Source: Chitinophaga sp. CF118 (lineage in GTDB: Bacteria; Bacteroidota; Bacteroidia; Chitinophagales; Chitinophagaceae). Taken from it: a stretch of 64,000 nt of DNA. Under the pieces are notes generated by a model. It was not told where the DNA came from. It did no database searches and saw nothing but the letters and a program-made list of their open reading frames with translations. The DNA is taken from assembly GCF_900112615.1 (NCBI RefSeq), contig NZ_FOMK01000004.1:620001-684000 (forward strand), in the 5' to 3' direction. Below, piece after piece: positions 8,391 through 18,294 of this stretch. The number at the start of each line of letters is the position of its first letter. Position 1 is the stretch's first letter. The position numbers and the translations under genes are program-made.

Positions 8391-10799
8391 TTACTTCTTT
8401 AATAACGCTATATCGATCACTTGGTTCATTTCTTTTACAAAATGGAACTTTAATCCTTTAATATGTTCCGGATTAATTTCCTTAATATCTTTTTCATTCT
8501 GCCAGCAAAGGATAATTTCTCTGATCCCCGCCCTTTTGGCAGCCAGAATCTTCTCCTTGATCCCGCCAACCGGCAACACCTGTCCGCGCAAGGTTATTTC
8601 TCCTGTCATTGCCAGATAGGATCTCACCTTTCTGCCGGTAAATACGGAAGTAAGTGCTGTGAGCATGGTAATCCCTGCACTCGGACCATCTTTCGGTACT
8701 GCCCCTTCCGGTACGTGTACATGTACATTACGCTGGTACATCAATTTAGGGTCAATATTGAATTCCGCTGCGTTTGCCTGCAGGTAACTCAGAGCTGTGG
8801 TTGCAGATTCCTTCATTACATTACCCAGGTTACCAGTCAGCTTCAGATCACCCTTACCTTCACTGAGACTACTTTCTATAAAAAGGATATCCCCTCCTAC
8901 ATATGTCCAGGCCAAACCTACGGCTACACCTGCGGGATTACCCACTTTATATATTTCGTTGGAATAACGGGGTTTGCCTAATATTTTCTCTACATGTTCT
9001 TCCGTCAGGGTATCCGGTACATCTTCTTCCAGTGCCACGTCTTTTGCAAGAGAACGCATAATAGAAGCCAGCTGACGATCCAGCTCACGTACACCGCTTT
9101 CACGGGTATAGTCCTGAATGATGCTTTCCATCACACTATTGCTGATCTTCATTTTCAGCGATTTCAGCCCATGTGCATCCTTTTGCTTTGGTACAAGATG
9201 ACGCTTGGCGATTTCTGCTTTCTCTTCTATAGAGTAGCCACTCAGATCAATGATTTCCAGCCTGTCGCGCAGAGCCGGGTTGATGGCATTGATATTATTG
9301 GCGGTAGCAATGAATAATACCTTGCTCAGGTCATATTCCAGTTCAAGGTAATTATCATAGAAGGTACCATTCTGTTCAGGATCAAGAACTTCCAGCATGG
9401 CAGAACTAGGATCTCCCCGCTGATCACTTCCTATTTTGTCTATCTCATCCAGGATCATTACCGGATTGGACGTTTTTACCTTACGGATGGATTGCAGCAC
9501 ACGGCCGGGCATTGCCCCGATATATGTTTTGCGGTGTCCCCTGATTTCACTTTCATCATGTAAACCACCCAGGCTCAGACGTACATATTTACGACCAATA
9601 GCACTGGCAATGGAACGTCCGAGAGATGTTTTACCAATACCCGGAGGGCCTACAAAACAAAGAATCGGCGATTTCATATCACCTTTCAGTTTTAGTACAG
9701 CCAGATATTCCAGGATCCTTTCCTTGATCTTATCCATGCCATAATGATCATTATCAAGGATCTTTTTGGCCTTTTTCAAATCATAGCTGTCCTGCGTGTA
9801 ATCCTGCCAGGGCAGGTCCAGCATCAGATCCAGGTGGTTATATACCACAGAATAGTCGGGAGTGCTGGGATGCATCCGTTCCAGCTTCTCAATTCCTTTT
9901 CTGAACAGTTCTGCAGCGGCTTCCGTCCACACTTTCTTTTCAGCTTTACGCTGTAATTCTTTTACCTCACGGTCGTTAGAATCGCCACCCAGTTCTTCCT
10001 TAATGGATTTCAGCTGTTGCTGTAAAAAATATTCCCGCTGTTGTTTATCAAGGTCTGCCTTCGTTTTGTTGGTGATCTTGTTCTTCAGTTCTGCCAGCTG
10101 TAATTCTACCTGCAATAATTTCAACAACAGTTCTGCACGTGTGCGCAGATTATTGATTTCCAGCAATTGTTGTTTTTCCTTCAGATCGCAGTTAAGGTTG
10201 GAAGAAACGAAATGTACCAGGAAAGAAGCGTTTTCAATATTCTTGAGGATGATACTGGCTTCAGAAGGGAGGTTTGGCGACAACTGAATAATCTGCCCTG
10301 CCAGGTCTTTGATAGACGAGATATACGCATCAAATTCCGGATCATCTGTTACTATTTCATCGTTCAGTACTTCAATGCGGGCTTTGAAATAAGGATCTTC
10401 GGAAGCAATCTCACTGATCTTAAACCTTTTACGTCCCTGTATAATAATAGTAGTGCCGCCGTCCGGCATTTTGATCAGCTTCACAATACGGGCTACCGTA
10501 CCTACATCTGCCAGGTCTACTATATTGGGATCCTCTATTGTACTGTCTTTCTGTGCCACAACACCTATCAGTTTATCACTTCTGTAGGCATCATTTACCG
10601 CTTTTATTGATTTATCTCTACCAACGGTTATTGGCAATACCACGCCGGGAAAAAGTACAGTATTTCTCAGAGGTAAAAGGGCCAGTTCATCAGGTATTTT
10701 ATCATCTTCCTGCCCATCACCGTCTTCATTTAAAGGGATGATTGGCATGAATTCCATCTCTTCTTCAGAATTGTTCAAATAAAATCTGTTCATCTGCAT
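8391..10799 (-). CDS. lon: ATP-dependent Lon protease
   Basis: Cytosolic AAA+ serine protease that degrades misfolded and regulatory proteins. The 802 residues show the standard order: N-terminal substrate domain starting at LALLPLRNTVLFPG (about 40-53), coiled-coil middle, AAA+ module with Walker A GPPGIGKTSLG (about 384-394) and Walker B VMILDEIDKIG, then the protease domain. The catalytic serine lies in PKDGPSAGITM (about Ser707) and the lysine in the KEKILAAKRAG segment (about Lys750), giving the usual Ser-Lys dyad spacing. The start may be the ATG at 10799 or the next one at 10793. It appears to be a single gene, terminated by the hairpin at 8291-8325. Confidence 0.98.
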   Translation of the reverse strand: MQMNRFYLNNSEEEMEFMPIIPLNEDGDGQEDDKIPDELALLPLRNTVLFPGVVLPITVGRDKSIKAVNDAYRSDKLIGVVAQKDSTIEDPNIVDLADVGTVARIVKLIKMPDGGTTIIIQGRKRFKISEIASEDPYFKARIEVLNDEIVTDDPEFDAYISSIKDLAGQIIQLSPNLPSEASIILKNIENASFLVHFVSSNLNCDLKEKQQLLEINNLRTRAELLLKLLQVELQLAELKNKITNKTKADLDKQQREYFLQQQLKSIKEELGGDSNDREVKELQRKAEKKVWTEAAAELFRKGIEKLERMHPSTPDYSVVYNHLDLMLDLPWQDYTQDSYDLKKAKKILDNDHYGMDKIKERILEYLAVLKLKGDMKSPILCFVGPPGIGKTSLGRSIASAIGRKYVRLSLGGLHDESEIRGHRKTYIGAMPGRVLQSIRKVKTSNPVMILDEIDKIGSDQRGDPSSAMLEVLDPEQNGTFYDNYLELEYDLSKVLFIATANNINAINPALRDRLEIIDLSGYSIEEKAEIAKRHLVPKQKDAHGLKSLKMKISNSVMESIIQDYTRESGVRELDRQLASIMRSLAKDVALEEDVPDTLTEEHVEKILGKPRYSNEIYKVGNPAGVAVGLAWTYVGGDILFIESSLSEGKGDLKLTGNLGNVMKESATTALSYLQANAAEFNIDPKLMYQRNVHVHVPEGAVPKDGPSAGITMLTALTSVFTGRKVRSYLAMTGEITLRGQVLPVGGIKEKILAAKRAGIREIILCWQNEKDIKEINPEHIKGLKFHFVKEMNQVIDIALLKK

Positions 10800-10920
10800 A
10801 GTTTAATTCGGAAAGTGGCCAATTTGTCAGCCTATGGTCTTTATTTTCCTTTTATTTATAAGCATAGGTATATTGTCAAGTTTAATGCCATTTGTATATA
10901 CGTAATAATTATCTGTCTAT

Positions 10921-10956
10921 AAAAAAAAGCGTCCCGGTCAAAATGCCGGGACGCTT
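10921..10956 (-). terminator. Strong terminator after the PorT-family barrel gene
   Basis: Stem AAGCGTCCCGG / CCGGGACGCTT (about 10927-10956, loop TCAAAATG). On the minus strand it is followed by eight consecutive T. It lies 22 bp after the stop of the gene at 10978-11595. Confidence 0.9.
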
Positions 10957-10977
10957 CCTGTTATTATAAAAGAAATA

Positions 10978-11595
10978 CTATAATGTTACACCTACACCCA
11001 ACTGGATCGCCTGGTTTTTCCAGTTCCCCGTGTTAGATACGTCTTGTACACTTCTTACGTCAGTAAAACCAACTATGTAACGGGCGCTGATGTTCACGAT
11101 AGGCAATTGCAACCATAAACCAGCAACACCTGAAATATCTCCGCCATTGAATGCATCATCTGCTCCTTTGAATACATTTCTATTACTTACCAATGCACTG
11201 AACTGAGGTCCGAGCTGTAATTTAACACGTGGAGAACCCAGGGATATATTGGCAAGGATGGGAATACTGAGATAATTCAGTTTGATCTTTTTGTCTTCGT
11301 TTTCAGGATTGTTTAGATTATCCGGATTATAGATCTGTCCAAAGTCGCTTGTTGTTTTGGTTTGGGTAGATGAAAAGATCAATTCTCCCTGTACCCCAAA
11401 ACCTTTTGTAAGATTAATCTGTGCAAAAGCACCCAGATGGTATCCAAGGTTAAAGCCATCTTTATAACCTTTACCATCTAATTTACCCAGGTTTGCACCT
11501 CCTTTTAAACCGAACCTTAAAAATTTGCTTTGGGCACTAACAGTAGAAAATGCAGTTACACTGAGCACTGTGATTGCGAAAAACAGTTTTTTCAT
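10978..11595 (-). CDS. Outer-membrane beta-barrel protein, PorT family
   Basis: 205 residues with a clear signal peptide (ends TVSAQ). An eight-strand-like barrel pattern starts LRFGLKGGANLGKL and ends in a strand with terminal LGVGVTL, as expected for an outer-membrane barrel. The GGAN motif after the signal is typical of the Bacteroidota outer-membrane beta-barrel family (PorT-like, PF13568). The specific role is unknown; such proteins are abundant in this phylum. It has its own strong terminator and is separated from the next upstream gene by 82 bp. Confidence 0.75.
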   Translation of the reverse strand: MKKLFFAITVLSVTAFSTVSAQSKFLRFGLKGGANLGKLDGKGYKDGFNLGYHLGAFAQINLTKGFGVQGELIFSSTQTKTTSDFGQIYNPDNLNNPENEDKKIKLNYLSIPILANISLGSPRVKLQLGPQFSALVSNRNVFKGADDAFNGGDISGVAGLWLQLPIVNISARYIVGFTDVRSVQDVSNTGNWKNQAIQLGVGVTL

Positions 11596-11677
11596 ATAGC
11601 GTTTTTTGTACGATACGTATTATATCAAATTCTATGCTAAGTTTATTTACATATATGCCAACGTAATTGTGAGATAA

Positions 11678-12613
11678 TTATTTTAGGGAGAAGCCTACAC
11701 GTGCGGTAAAGTATCCCATCAAACTTTTGTCTTCACCCTGAAAAGGTCTGAAAACGGTATAAGAAGGAGAGATGGTAAATTTGCCCATTACATAAGAAAG
11801 GTTCAGTGTAAAGTCCAGTGCACGGACTTCAAAGCCGGTATTAGTACTACTGGTGGTGCCCAGCAAATCGCCCCTTTCCCGTGGACGCTCACGGTCTTCC
11901 CATTTTAGTTTGGGTGAACGGGATACATATTGAAAAGCCTTGAGGTTACTGTAATAATTGGCGGTACCCATGGTGAGTCCGAAAGAGGGAGTTAAGAGTA
12001 TTGCATCGTCGCGTTTTAATACATCTGCAAAAACAAATGGATGGCGAACGGCAGCTACGATATTAAAATCGTTCCCGGAAATACTATGGGTAGCGGGACC
12101 TATTTTTTCATCTACTTTTCCCCAGCCAAGGTCAATGCTGATACCGGGTTGAACCCACCAGTCGCGGTAATAGAAATACGCAAATAATTCGTTGTTGATT
12201 GGTGTGGCAGGAACATCTGAAGAATCCGGAAAGATATATTTCGTGTAAGAGATCCCGGTAAGAAAACGCCTGTCTTTCGTATAGTCATATCCTGCGCTGA
12301 AGTCCCATTCAAACCAGGGTGTGCCAATGGCATCAAATAGGTAATAGGTACTTGCACTCGCATATAGCCCACTTTTATGATAATACCCTATTGTTGGAGA
12401 AATGAATGTTTTCATCTCAATAGTTCTATCATAATCGGCAACCTTTTTGCTGCTATAGGCAGGATTATTACCATATCCCAGCCCAACCATGAATTCACTT
12501 TTCTCCTGTTTTCTCAACAGGGAATCCAGTTGCTTTTCAAGTTCGGCAAGGGACTGGCTCATAACAGCCTGACTACACAACAGAAATAAGACAAAACAAA
12601 AGCAGCGGCGCAT
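11678..12613 (-). CDS. Secreted/outer-membrane protein of unknown function
   Basis: 311 residues. An N-terminal signal peptide ends QAVMSQS and is followed by a short Leu/Lys/Glu-rich helix (SLAELEKQLDSLLRKQEK). About 270 residues of alternating beta strands follow (for example FMVGLGYGNNPAY, YYHKSGLYASASTYYLFDA and a final FTARVGFSLK ending in a hydrophobic strand). This fits an outer-membrane barrel. I do not recognise a named family. It sits 54 bp downstream of the metallophosphoesterase gene on the same strand and could be co-transcribed with it. Confidence 0.7.
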   Translation of the reverse strand: MRRCFCFVLFLLCSQAVMSQSLAELEKQLDSLLRKQEKSEFMVGLGYGNNPAYSSKKVADYDRTIEMKTFISPTIGYYHKSGLYASASTYYLFDAIGTPWFEWDFSAGYDYTKDRRFLTGISYTKYIFPDSSDVPATPINNELFAYFYYRDWWVQPGISIDLGWGKVDEKIGPATHSISGNDFNIVAAVRHPFVFADVLKRDDAILLTPSFGLTMGTANYYSNLKAFQYVSRSPKLKWEDRERPRERGDLLGTTSSTNTGFEVRALDFTLNLSYVMGKFTISPSYTVFRPFQGEDKSLMGYFTARVGFSLK

Positions 12614-12667
12614 GCACGGAGCATTTAATTTTATGCCCGCAAGATAAGAGAAAAGTTTGATGTTTAC

Positions 12668-13924
12668 TTATACCAGGTCTATTACAGTAATTTCTGGCAA
12701 AATACCCACCCGGCCCGGATATCCGAGAAAGCCAAACCCTCTGTTTACATATAGGCGCTGGTTTCCTTCTTTATATAGACCAGCCCATTCCTTATAGATA
12801 TACTGGGCAGGGCTCCATTTGAAACCAGGTATTTCCACACCAAACTGCATACCGTGGGTATGCCCCGCCAGGGTAAGGTCAATATCAGGATATTCTGTTC
12901 TTACCTGCGCATCCCAATGGGTAGGGTCATGCGACAATAATATTTTAAAGGGCAGGTGGGAGGTTCCCTCATGTGCTTTTTTCATATCGCCATATTTAGG
13001 AAAACGGCTCATAGCACTCCAGTTTTCAATACCCAGCAATCCTATTTGCTGTCCGCCGCGTTCCAGGGTAATATGTTCATTCATTAGTAAACGCCAGCCC
13101 AGTTCTCCATGTACGGCCTTTACTTTTTCAAGATTCTCTGCACGTTGCACACTATAACCATTCGCATCTTTGTCCGGCCAGGCAAAATAATCGCCATAGT
13201 CGTGATTACCCAGGGTGGAATACACCCCCATTGGTGCTTTTATCTGGCTGAAAAGTTCCATGTGGGGTTCCATTTCTTTGGCCCTGTCATTTACAAGATC
13301 GCCGGTGAACAATATCAGATCCGCCTTCTGGGCTTTAATCATGGCGATTCCTTTAGCAACCCCTTTCATGTTGCTTAAACTTCCGGAATGGATATCAGAG
13401 ATTTGAACGATTCTTAATCCTTTGAAAGCCGGGGGCAGGTTACTGAACGACAGCTTAATCTTATGTACCTGATATTTGTAACGATTGCTAATGCCGTATA
13501 ATATGGTAGCAAATACACCTCCTCCCATCAAAAGGGCTACCTGGGTAAGGAATTTAGAACGGGTAATGTTACTGATATCCTGTGCAGGACTATTGGAAGA
13601 GAACTTACTGATGATCCATTGTACTCCTCTCCTTATGTCATCCAGAAGCATGAATACAGCTACCAGCAATTTGGCAAATACCAGTGCGAATATAACAGTA
13701 AGTACAAATGAACGGAGATTAATGGGCCACTCCTGCCAGTGCAGATAAGGCAGTAACAGAATGGTAGACAGCACCATGGCAGAGATGCTCCAGTAGATTC
13801 CAAACACTATTGCACGTGTACGATCTGAGGAGGTACCGACAATTGCCCTTACGGCCATGAAAACATAAATATCCAGTAAAAGCAATATTATTACCAGAAT
13901 AATCGTATTAAATCCCGTGCGCAT
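12668..13924 (-). CDS. Membrane-anchored metallophosphoesterase (YkuE/YaeI-like)
   Basis: 418 residues. The first about 150 residues hold four hydrophobic segments. A calcineurin-like phosphoesterase domain follows, with all metal motifs in order: ISDIHSGS, FTGDLVND, LGNHDYG, LLSHDP and LAGHTHGMQ. Members of this branch are dinuclear-metal phosphodiesterases, some acting on lipid-linked substrates such as UDP-diacylglucosamine analogues; the substrate here cannot be told. It is divergent from the MBL-fold hydrolase at 14261 across a 336-bp gap. Confidence 0.85.
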   Translation of the reverse strand: MRTGFNTIILVIILLLLDIYVFMAVRAIVGTSSDRTRAIVFGIYWSISAMVLSTILLLPYLHWQEWPINLRSFVLTVIFALVFAKLLVAVFMLLDDIRRGVQWIISKFSSNSPAQDISNITRSKFLTQVALLMGGGVFATILYGISNRYKYQVHKIKLSFSNLPPAFKGLRIVQISDIHSGSLSNMKGVAKGIAMIKAQKADLILFTGDLVNDRAKEMEPHMELFSQIKAPMGVYSTLGNHDYGDYFAWPDKDANGYSVQRAENLEKVKAVHGELGWRLLMNEHITLERGGQQIGLLGIENWSAMSRFPKYGDMKKAHEGTSHLPFKILLSHDPTHWDAQVRTEYPDIDLTLAGHTHGMQFGVEIPGFKWSPAQYIYKEWAGLYKEGNQRLYVNRGFGFLGYPGRVGILPEITVIDLV

Positions 13925-14260
13925 GGTTTTATATTTGAGCTGTATGTTTTATTACTAAAGTCAGCATGATTGTGATGACGATTTATGGATACCAATATTG
14001 TACCTTTGTGCGACATTTTTTCGTTTACATAGAGAAATACCACTAACTATTTAATTATTAACAAATTAACAATTGCGTACTTCTTCTGTTGTGAATAAAT
14101 AAATATACCCCCACACCTTATTTTTACCTAATCGTTGTACTTTTGTCGGACTTGGGTTATTGCAATTAATATAATCTGTTGTCAAAAAAGTGGTATCTGA
14201 TTTGCAGGCGGTGAAGCTTAGTTTATTGATAATTAATATATTGGCAAAGATACTGAATAT
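13925..14260. other. 336-bp divergent intergenic region with distant promoter-like boxes
   Basis: AT-rich region between the metallophosphoesterase (-) and the MBL-fold hydrolase (+). On the plus strand it contains TACCTTTG (14001-14008) and TACTTTTG (14138-14145), both matching TAnnTTTG but 253 and 116 bp before the next gene. Neither has a well-placed TTG box. No conserved coding frame or RNA fold was recognised. Confidence 0.45.
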
Positions 14261-14941
14261 ATGAAATTCACTTTTTACGGTCATTCCAGCTTTGCAGTAG
14301 AGATTAAGGGGAAAAAGATTGTTTTTGATCCTTTCATTACCCATAACGAACTAGCTAAATCAATAGATATCAATAAGATAGAAGCTGATTATATCTTTAT
14401 TTCACATGGACATGATGATCATATAGCGGATCTTGTTACCCTGGCCAGACGTACAAATGCCACTATTGTAGGGGCTTACGAAATTACAGTATGGGCGGGT
14501 AAACAGGGGCTTGAAAAAGTGCATCCCATGAATACAGGTGGAAAGTGGGCATTTGATTTTGGTACGGTAAAATGTGTAACTGCTCATCACTCAGGCGGTC
14601 TGGCTGATGGTTCATATGGCGGAAATCCTTTAGGTTTCGTATTCACTACGGACGAAGGTAATTTCTACTTTGCAGGAGATACCGCGCTGACCCTGGATAT
14701 GCAGTTAATTCCACGTTTTGCAAAACTGGACTTTGCGGTTTTGCCAATAGGAGATAATTTTACAATGGGAGCAGATGATGCCATCGTGGCAGCAGAGTTT
14801 ATTAAATGTAAACGCATTATAGGAGTTCATTACGATACATTTGGTTATATTAAGATAGATAAAGAGGATGTGACACGGCAATTTGCCAATGCAGGCTTAG
14901 AGTTGTTGTTACCGGCAATAGGAAGCAGTATTGATTTGTAA
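14261..14941 (+). CDS. Metal-dependent hydrolase, UPF0173 / MBL fold
   Basis: 226 residues with the metallo-beta-lactamase fold. It starts MKFTFYGHSSFAVEIKGKK, then has the metal motif SHGHDDHIAD (about 49-58), a second histidine in TAHHSGG, an FAGDTALTLDM aspartate motif and a final GVHYDTFGYI. This is the UPF0173/YtkL-type small hydrolase family, whose substrate is not established. It lies 93 bp upstream of parA on the same strand. Confidence 0.88.
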   Translation: MKFTFYGHSSFAVEIKGKKIVFDPFITHNELAKSIDINKIEADYIFISHGHDDHIADLVTLARRTNATIVGAYEITVWAGKQGLEKVHPMNTGGKWAFDFGTVKCVTAHHSGGLADGSYGGNPLGFVFTTDEGNFYFAGDTALTLDMQLIPRFAKLDFAVLPIGDNFTMGADDAIVAAEFIKCKRIIGVHYDTFGYIKIDKEDVTRQFANAGLELLLPAIGSSIDL

Positions 14942-15034
14942 GAATAGTATATATTACATGGTTAACAGACTGTTGTCGGTGTACCATAATCTTTTTATTA
15001 TCCTATAGTAAACCTAAGAAATACCTAATCACAA

Positions 15035-15856
15035 ATGGCAAGAGTAATCGCAATCGCTAATCAGAAAGGGGGGGTAGGAAAAACCACCAGTGCTATTAAC
15101 CTGGCAAGCAGTCTGGCTGTGCTGGAATATAAAACGTTACTGGTAGATGCCGACCCACAGGCAAACAGCACTACCGGTCTGGGTTTTGATCTGCGTCATA
15201 TACAGCAGAGCTTATATGATTGTATGGTGAATGATGTGCTTGCAAAAGATGTGGTACTTGAATCAGATACCCCTAATTTGAAAGTATTACCTTCTCATAT
15301 TGACCTGGTAGGTGCAGAACTGGAGCTCATTAACCACCCAAACAGGGAACAGGTAATGAAGCAGGTGATCGACGCTATTAAAAATGACTATGATTTTGTT
15401 ATAGTTGACTGCTCTCCTTCCCTGGGCCTGATCACAGTAAATGCCCTGGTGGCATCTGATTCGGTGATCATACCCGTACAATGTGAATTCTTCGCATTGG
15501 AAGGTTTAGGTAAGTTACTGAATACCATTAAGATAGTACAAAGCCGTTTAAATACCTCCCTGGAAATAGAAGGTATATTAATGACTATGTATGATGGCCG
15601 CTTACGCCTGAGCAACCAGGTAGTAGACGAGGTAAAACAGCATTTTGAAGAAAGCGTATTCAACACCATCATTCACCGTAACACCAAACTGGGTGAAGCT
15701 CCCAGCTTTGGTAAGTCTGTGATAATGTATGATGCTGCCAGTACAGGAGCTATTAACTACCTGAACCTGGCAAAGGAAATACTGCAAAACAATAACTTCA
15801 CCCGTATTAACCAGGACGATAAAATATTAGCAATTAACGATGAGCAATCCGAGTAA
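15035..15856 (+). CDS. parA: Chromosome-partitioning ATPase ParA (Soj)
   Basis: 273-residue deviant Walker ATPase. The N-terminus ARVIAIANQKGGVGKTTSAI holds the signature-lysine Walker A motif. VDADPQANST and VDCSPSLGLIT follow, as in chromosomal ParA/Soj. With ParB it positions and separates chromosome origins. Its last 17 bases overlap the start of parB, implying translational coupling. The set parA-parB-DUF5683-dapB is contiguous and on one strand. Confidence 0.97.
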   Translation: MARVIAIANQKGGVGKTTSAINLASSLAVLEYKTLLVDADPQANSTTGLGFDLRHIQQSLYDCMVNDVLAKDVVLESDTPNLKVLPSHIDLVGAELELINHPNREQVMKQVIDAIKNDYDFVIVDCSPSLGLITVNALVASDSVIIPVQCEFFALEGLGKLLNTIKIVQSRLNTSLEIEGILMTMYDGRLRLSNQVVDEVKQHFEESVFNTIIHRNTKLGEAPSFGKSVIMYDAASTGAINYLNLAKEILQNNNFTRINQDDKILAINDEQSE

Positions 15857-16772
15857 GGGCAATCCTAATAAAAAAGAGGCGCTGGGGAAAGGTATCCGCT
15901 CGCTGCTGCAAAATATTGATACTGATCTGAAACAAACTACCAGTGCGCTTGGCGAACAGGTAGTTGCTCAGGCTACTGGTATTGAACGTATTCCACTGGA
16001 TCAGGTGGATGTAAATCCAAAGCAGCCACGCCGGGACTTTGATGAGAAGGCTTTACAGGAATTGAGTAATTCCATCTCTCTGCACGATGTAATACAACCT
16101 ATTACCGTGTCCAGAGTGGGACCCAAAAAATATCAGCTCATAGCGGGTGAAAGACGCTTACGTGCGAGCAGGATGGCTGGTTTGAAAGACATTCCAGCTT
16201 ACATCCGCCAGGCAAATGACCAGGAACTCCTGGAACTGGCCCTGCTGGAAAACCTGCAACGTGAAAATCTGAATGCCATAGAAATTGGTCTGAGTTATAA
16301 AAGACTGATGGACGAATGCGTATTTACGCAGGAACAAGTGGCAGACAGGATGGGAAAAGAAAGAAGTACCGTTACAAACTATATACGTCTTTTAAAATTA
16401 CCACCAGATGTACAGGTGGCTGTAAGGAACGGGCAAATCAGCATGGGACATGCCAGAGCACTGATTGCAGTGGAAAATATAGAGAAACAGCTGTACATTT
16501 TTAATGAAATTGTTCAAAATGGTCTTTCCGTTCGCCAAACGGAAGAACTGGTGCGCAAAACAAGTTACATAGAGAAAGGCAATGTTAAAAAGCCTGTAAA
16601 ACCGACATTGCCACCGGCATATCAGAAAATAGAAGATCACCTGGCTACCCACTTCTCTACCAAAGTAAAACTGGACAGAGGCAAAACTGGTAAGGGCAGT
16701 GTTACAATCGAGTTCTATTCTGATGAAGAACTTGATAGCATATTAGAAAAAATAGATTTATACGGTGGCTAA
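15840..16772 (+). CDS. parB: Chromosome-partitioning protein ParB (Spo0J)
   Basis: 310-residue CTPase and parS-binding protein. The N-terminal KEALGKGIRSLL segment (ParA-interacting) is followed by the nuclease-like domain with GERRLRASRMAGL (about 102-114) and ENLQRENLNAIE. A helix-turn-helix (about 155-205, with MGKERSTVTNYIRLL) and a C-terminal dimerisation domain complete it. The start overlaps parA by 17 bp. Its stop overlaps the GTG start of the next gene. No full parS site was found in the window. Confidence 0.97.
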   Translation: MSNPSKGNPNKKEALGKGIRSLLQNIDTDLKQTTSALGEQVVAQATGIERIPLDQVDVNPKQPRRDFDEKALQELSNSISLHDVIQPITVSRVGPKKYQLIAGERRLRASRMAGLKDIPAYIRQANDQELLELALLENLQRENLNAIEIGLSYKRLMDECVFTQEQVADRMGKERSTVTNYIRLLKLPPDVQVAVRNGQISMGHARALIAVENIEKQLYIFNEIVQNGLSVRQTEELVRKTSYIEKGNVKKPVKPTLPPAYQKIEDHLATHFSTKVKLDRGKTGKGSVTIEFYSDEELDSILEKIDLYGG

Positions 16773-17451
16773 AAAGTCCGGGAATATACTTTTAAACTTA
16801 CTACGCATTTGTTTCCTTGCTATGCTCTTGCCATGCCTGATTCCGGGTACCCTCCTGGCGCAGGACAGCACCAAAGCTGCATATCTGAGAACACAACAGC
16901 CCGACAACCGGAAAGACAGTGCTACGCTCTTCATTAAAAAAGATTCCGTAGCCCCTGTACCGGAATCAGTGCACAGCCCACGTAAAGCTGCACTTTTCTC
17001 TGCCGTGTTACCTGGTCTGGGACAGGCATACAACCATCAATACTGGAAAATCCCACTTGTTTATGCTGCGCTTGGTATCACTACATATACTTTCATCGAC
17101 AATATGAGTGAATACCGGAGGTATCGCAATGCCTACCGTATAAGAATGGATGGCAACGCTGATACTGTTGATGAATTCGCAGGTCTGTACCAAAACGCCA
17201 GCACATTGAAATTAATACGGGACCAATACCGGGAGTGGGTGGATTATTCCGTACTCGTATTTACACTGGCCTACGGACTCAATATCTTAGATGCTACCGT
17301 ATTCGCTCACCTCCGTACCTTCGACATGTCGGACGATCTGAGTATGAAAATCGTACCTACCGTTATAGATAACAGAGCCCTGGGGCTGAGTTTACGTATA
17401 AGTATTGGCGGAAAGAAGAAATTCTCCAACAGCCTGGCCATTGGCAATTGA
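16765..17451 (+). CDS. DUF5683 membrane protein
   Basis: 228 residues from a GTG start at 16765 that overlaps the parB stop by 8 bp. The N-terminal hydrophobic segment (ends GTLLAQ) is a signal peptide or anchor. The conserved middle includes PRKAALFSAVLPGLGQAYN (about 71-89), typical of DUF5683, followed by hydrophobic segments around residues 98-112 and 155-175. Function is unknown. The overlap with parB and position before dapB suggest co-transcription; I infer no role in segregation from this alone. Confidence 0.8.
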   Translation: MAKKSGNILLNLLRICFLAMLLPCLIPGTLLAQDSTKAAYLRTQQPDNRKDSATLFIKKDSVAPVPESVHSPRKAALFSAVLPGLGQAYNHQYWKIPLVYAALGITTYTFIDNMSEYRRYRNAYRIRMDGNADTVDEFAGLYQNASTLKLIRDQYREWVDYSVLVFTLAYGLNILDATVFAHLRTFDMSDDLSMKIVPTVIDNRALGLSLRISIGGKKKFSNSLAIGN

Positions 17452-17483
17452 TAGTAACAAATAACTCACACACTCAATATATT

Positions 17484-18200
17484 ATGAAAATAGCGCTTAT
17501 CGGTTATGGGAAAATGGGGAAGGCTATAGAAACAATAGCTATTGCCAAAGGTCATGAAATTGTACTCCGTGTCAACAGTCAGAATCTGCTGGAAAAAAAA
17601 CACCTGCAGGAAGCTGAGGCAGATGTAGCTATTGAATTTACCGGACCGGAAACTGCGTACACTAATATATTAAAGTGTTTTGAAGCAAATGTACCCGTAG
17701 TATGCGGTAGCACAGGCTGGCTGGAGAAATTACCGGCTTTAAAAGCAGTATGCCTGGAAAAACACCAGGCATTTTTATATGCCAGCAACTTTAGCGTAGG
17801 TGTAAATATCTTCTTTGAGATCAATAAACGCCTGGCAGAACTGATGGCCGGACAAAATCAATATGATGTGATGATGGAAGAAATTCATCATACACAGAAA
17901 AAAGATGCCCCCAGCGGTACCGCTATCACACTGGCGGAACAAATCATGGATAAAGTGCATCGTAAAACACAGTGGGTGAACGCCGAAACTATAAAATCGG
18001 CAGAACTGCCAATCCTCTCTAAAAGGATAGATCCGGCTCCTGGCACCCATATCATTACGTATACTTCTGATATTGACGATATTACGATCACCCATACCGC
18101 ACACTCCCGGGAAGGCTTTGCCTCCGGTGCAGTAATAGCTGCAGAGTGGCTCAAAGATAAAAAAGGCATCTTCGGCATGAAGGATGTACTAAGCCTGTGA
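17484..18200 (+). CDS. dapB: 4-hydroxy-tetrahydrodipicolinate reductase
   Basis: NAD(P)H-dependent step of lysine/diaminopimelate synthesis. The ATG at 17484 is chosen because the protein then begins MKIALIGYGKMGKAI, with the Rossmann glycine motif at residues 7-12. Upstream in-frame codons add an unlikely extension. The 238-residue length is normal. The catalytic signature EEIHHTQKKDAPSGTAI and the N-terminal ALIGYGKMGK confirm the family. It is the last gene of the parA-parB-DUF5683-dapB group. Confidence 0.96.
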   Translation: MKIALIGYGKMGKAIETIAIAKGHEIVLRVNSQNLLEKKHLQEAEADVAIEFTGPETAYTNILKCFEANVPVVCGSTGWLEKLPALKAVCLEKHQAFLYASNFSVGVNIFFEINKRLAELMAGQNQYDVMMEEIHHTQKKDAPSGTAITLAEQIMDKVHRKTQWVNAETIKSAELPILSKRIDPAPGTHIITYTSDIDDITITHTAHSREGFASGAVIAAEWLKDKKGIFGMKDVLSL

Positions 18201-18234
18201 AAACAGTAAGTAAGTGCATGATGTAAAAAGCCGT

Positions 18235-18242
18235 TATCTTTG
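18235..18242 (+). promoter_or_regulatory. Candidate -7 box of the Rrf2 gene
   Basis: TATCTTTG followed by CG, 52 bp before the ATG at 18295. It matches TAnnTTTG. No clear TTG at the -33 position. Confidence 0.4.
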
Positions 18243-18294
18243 CGTAATCTTCACCTTGTTATAAAACTTCTGGGAGGGATGCAAATCATTCGAT

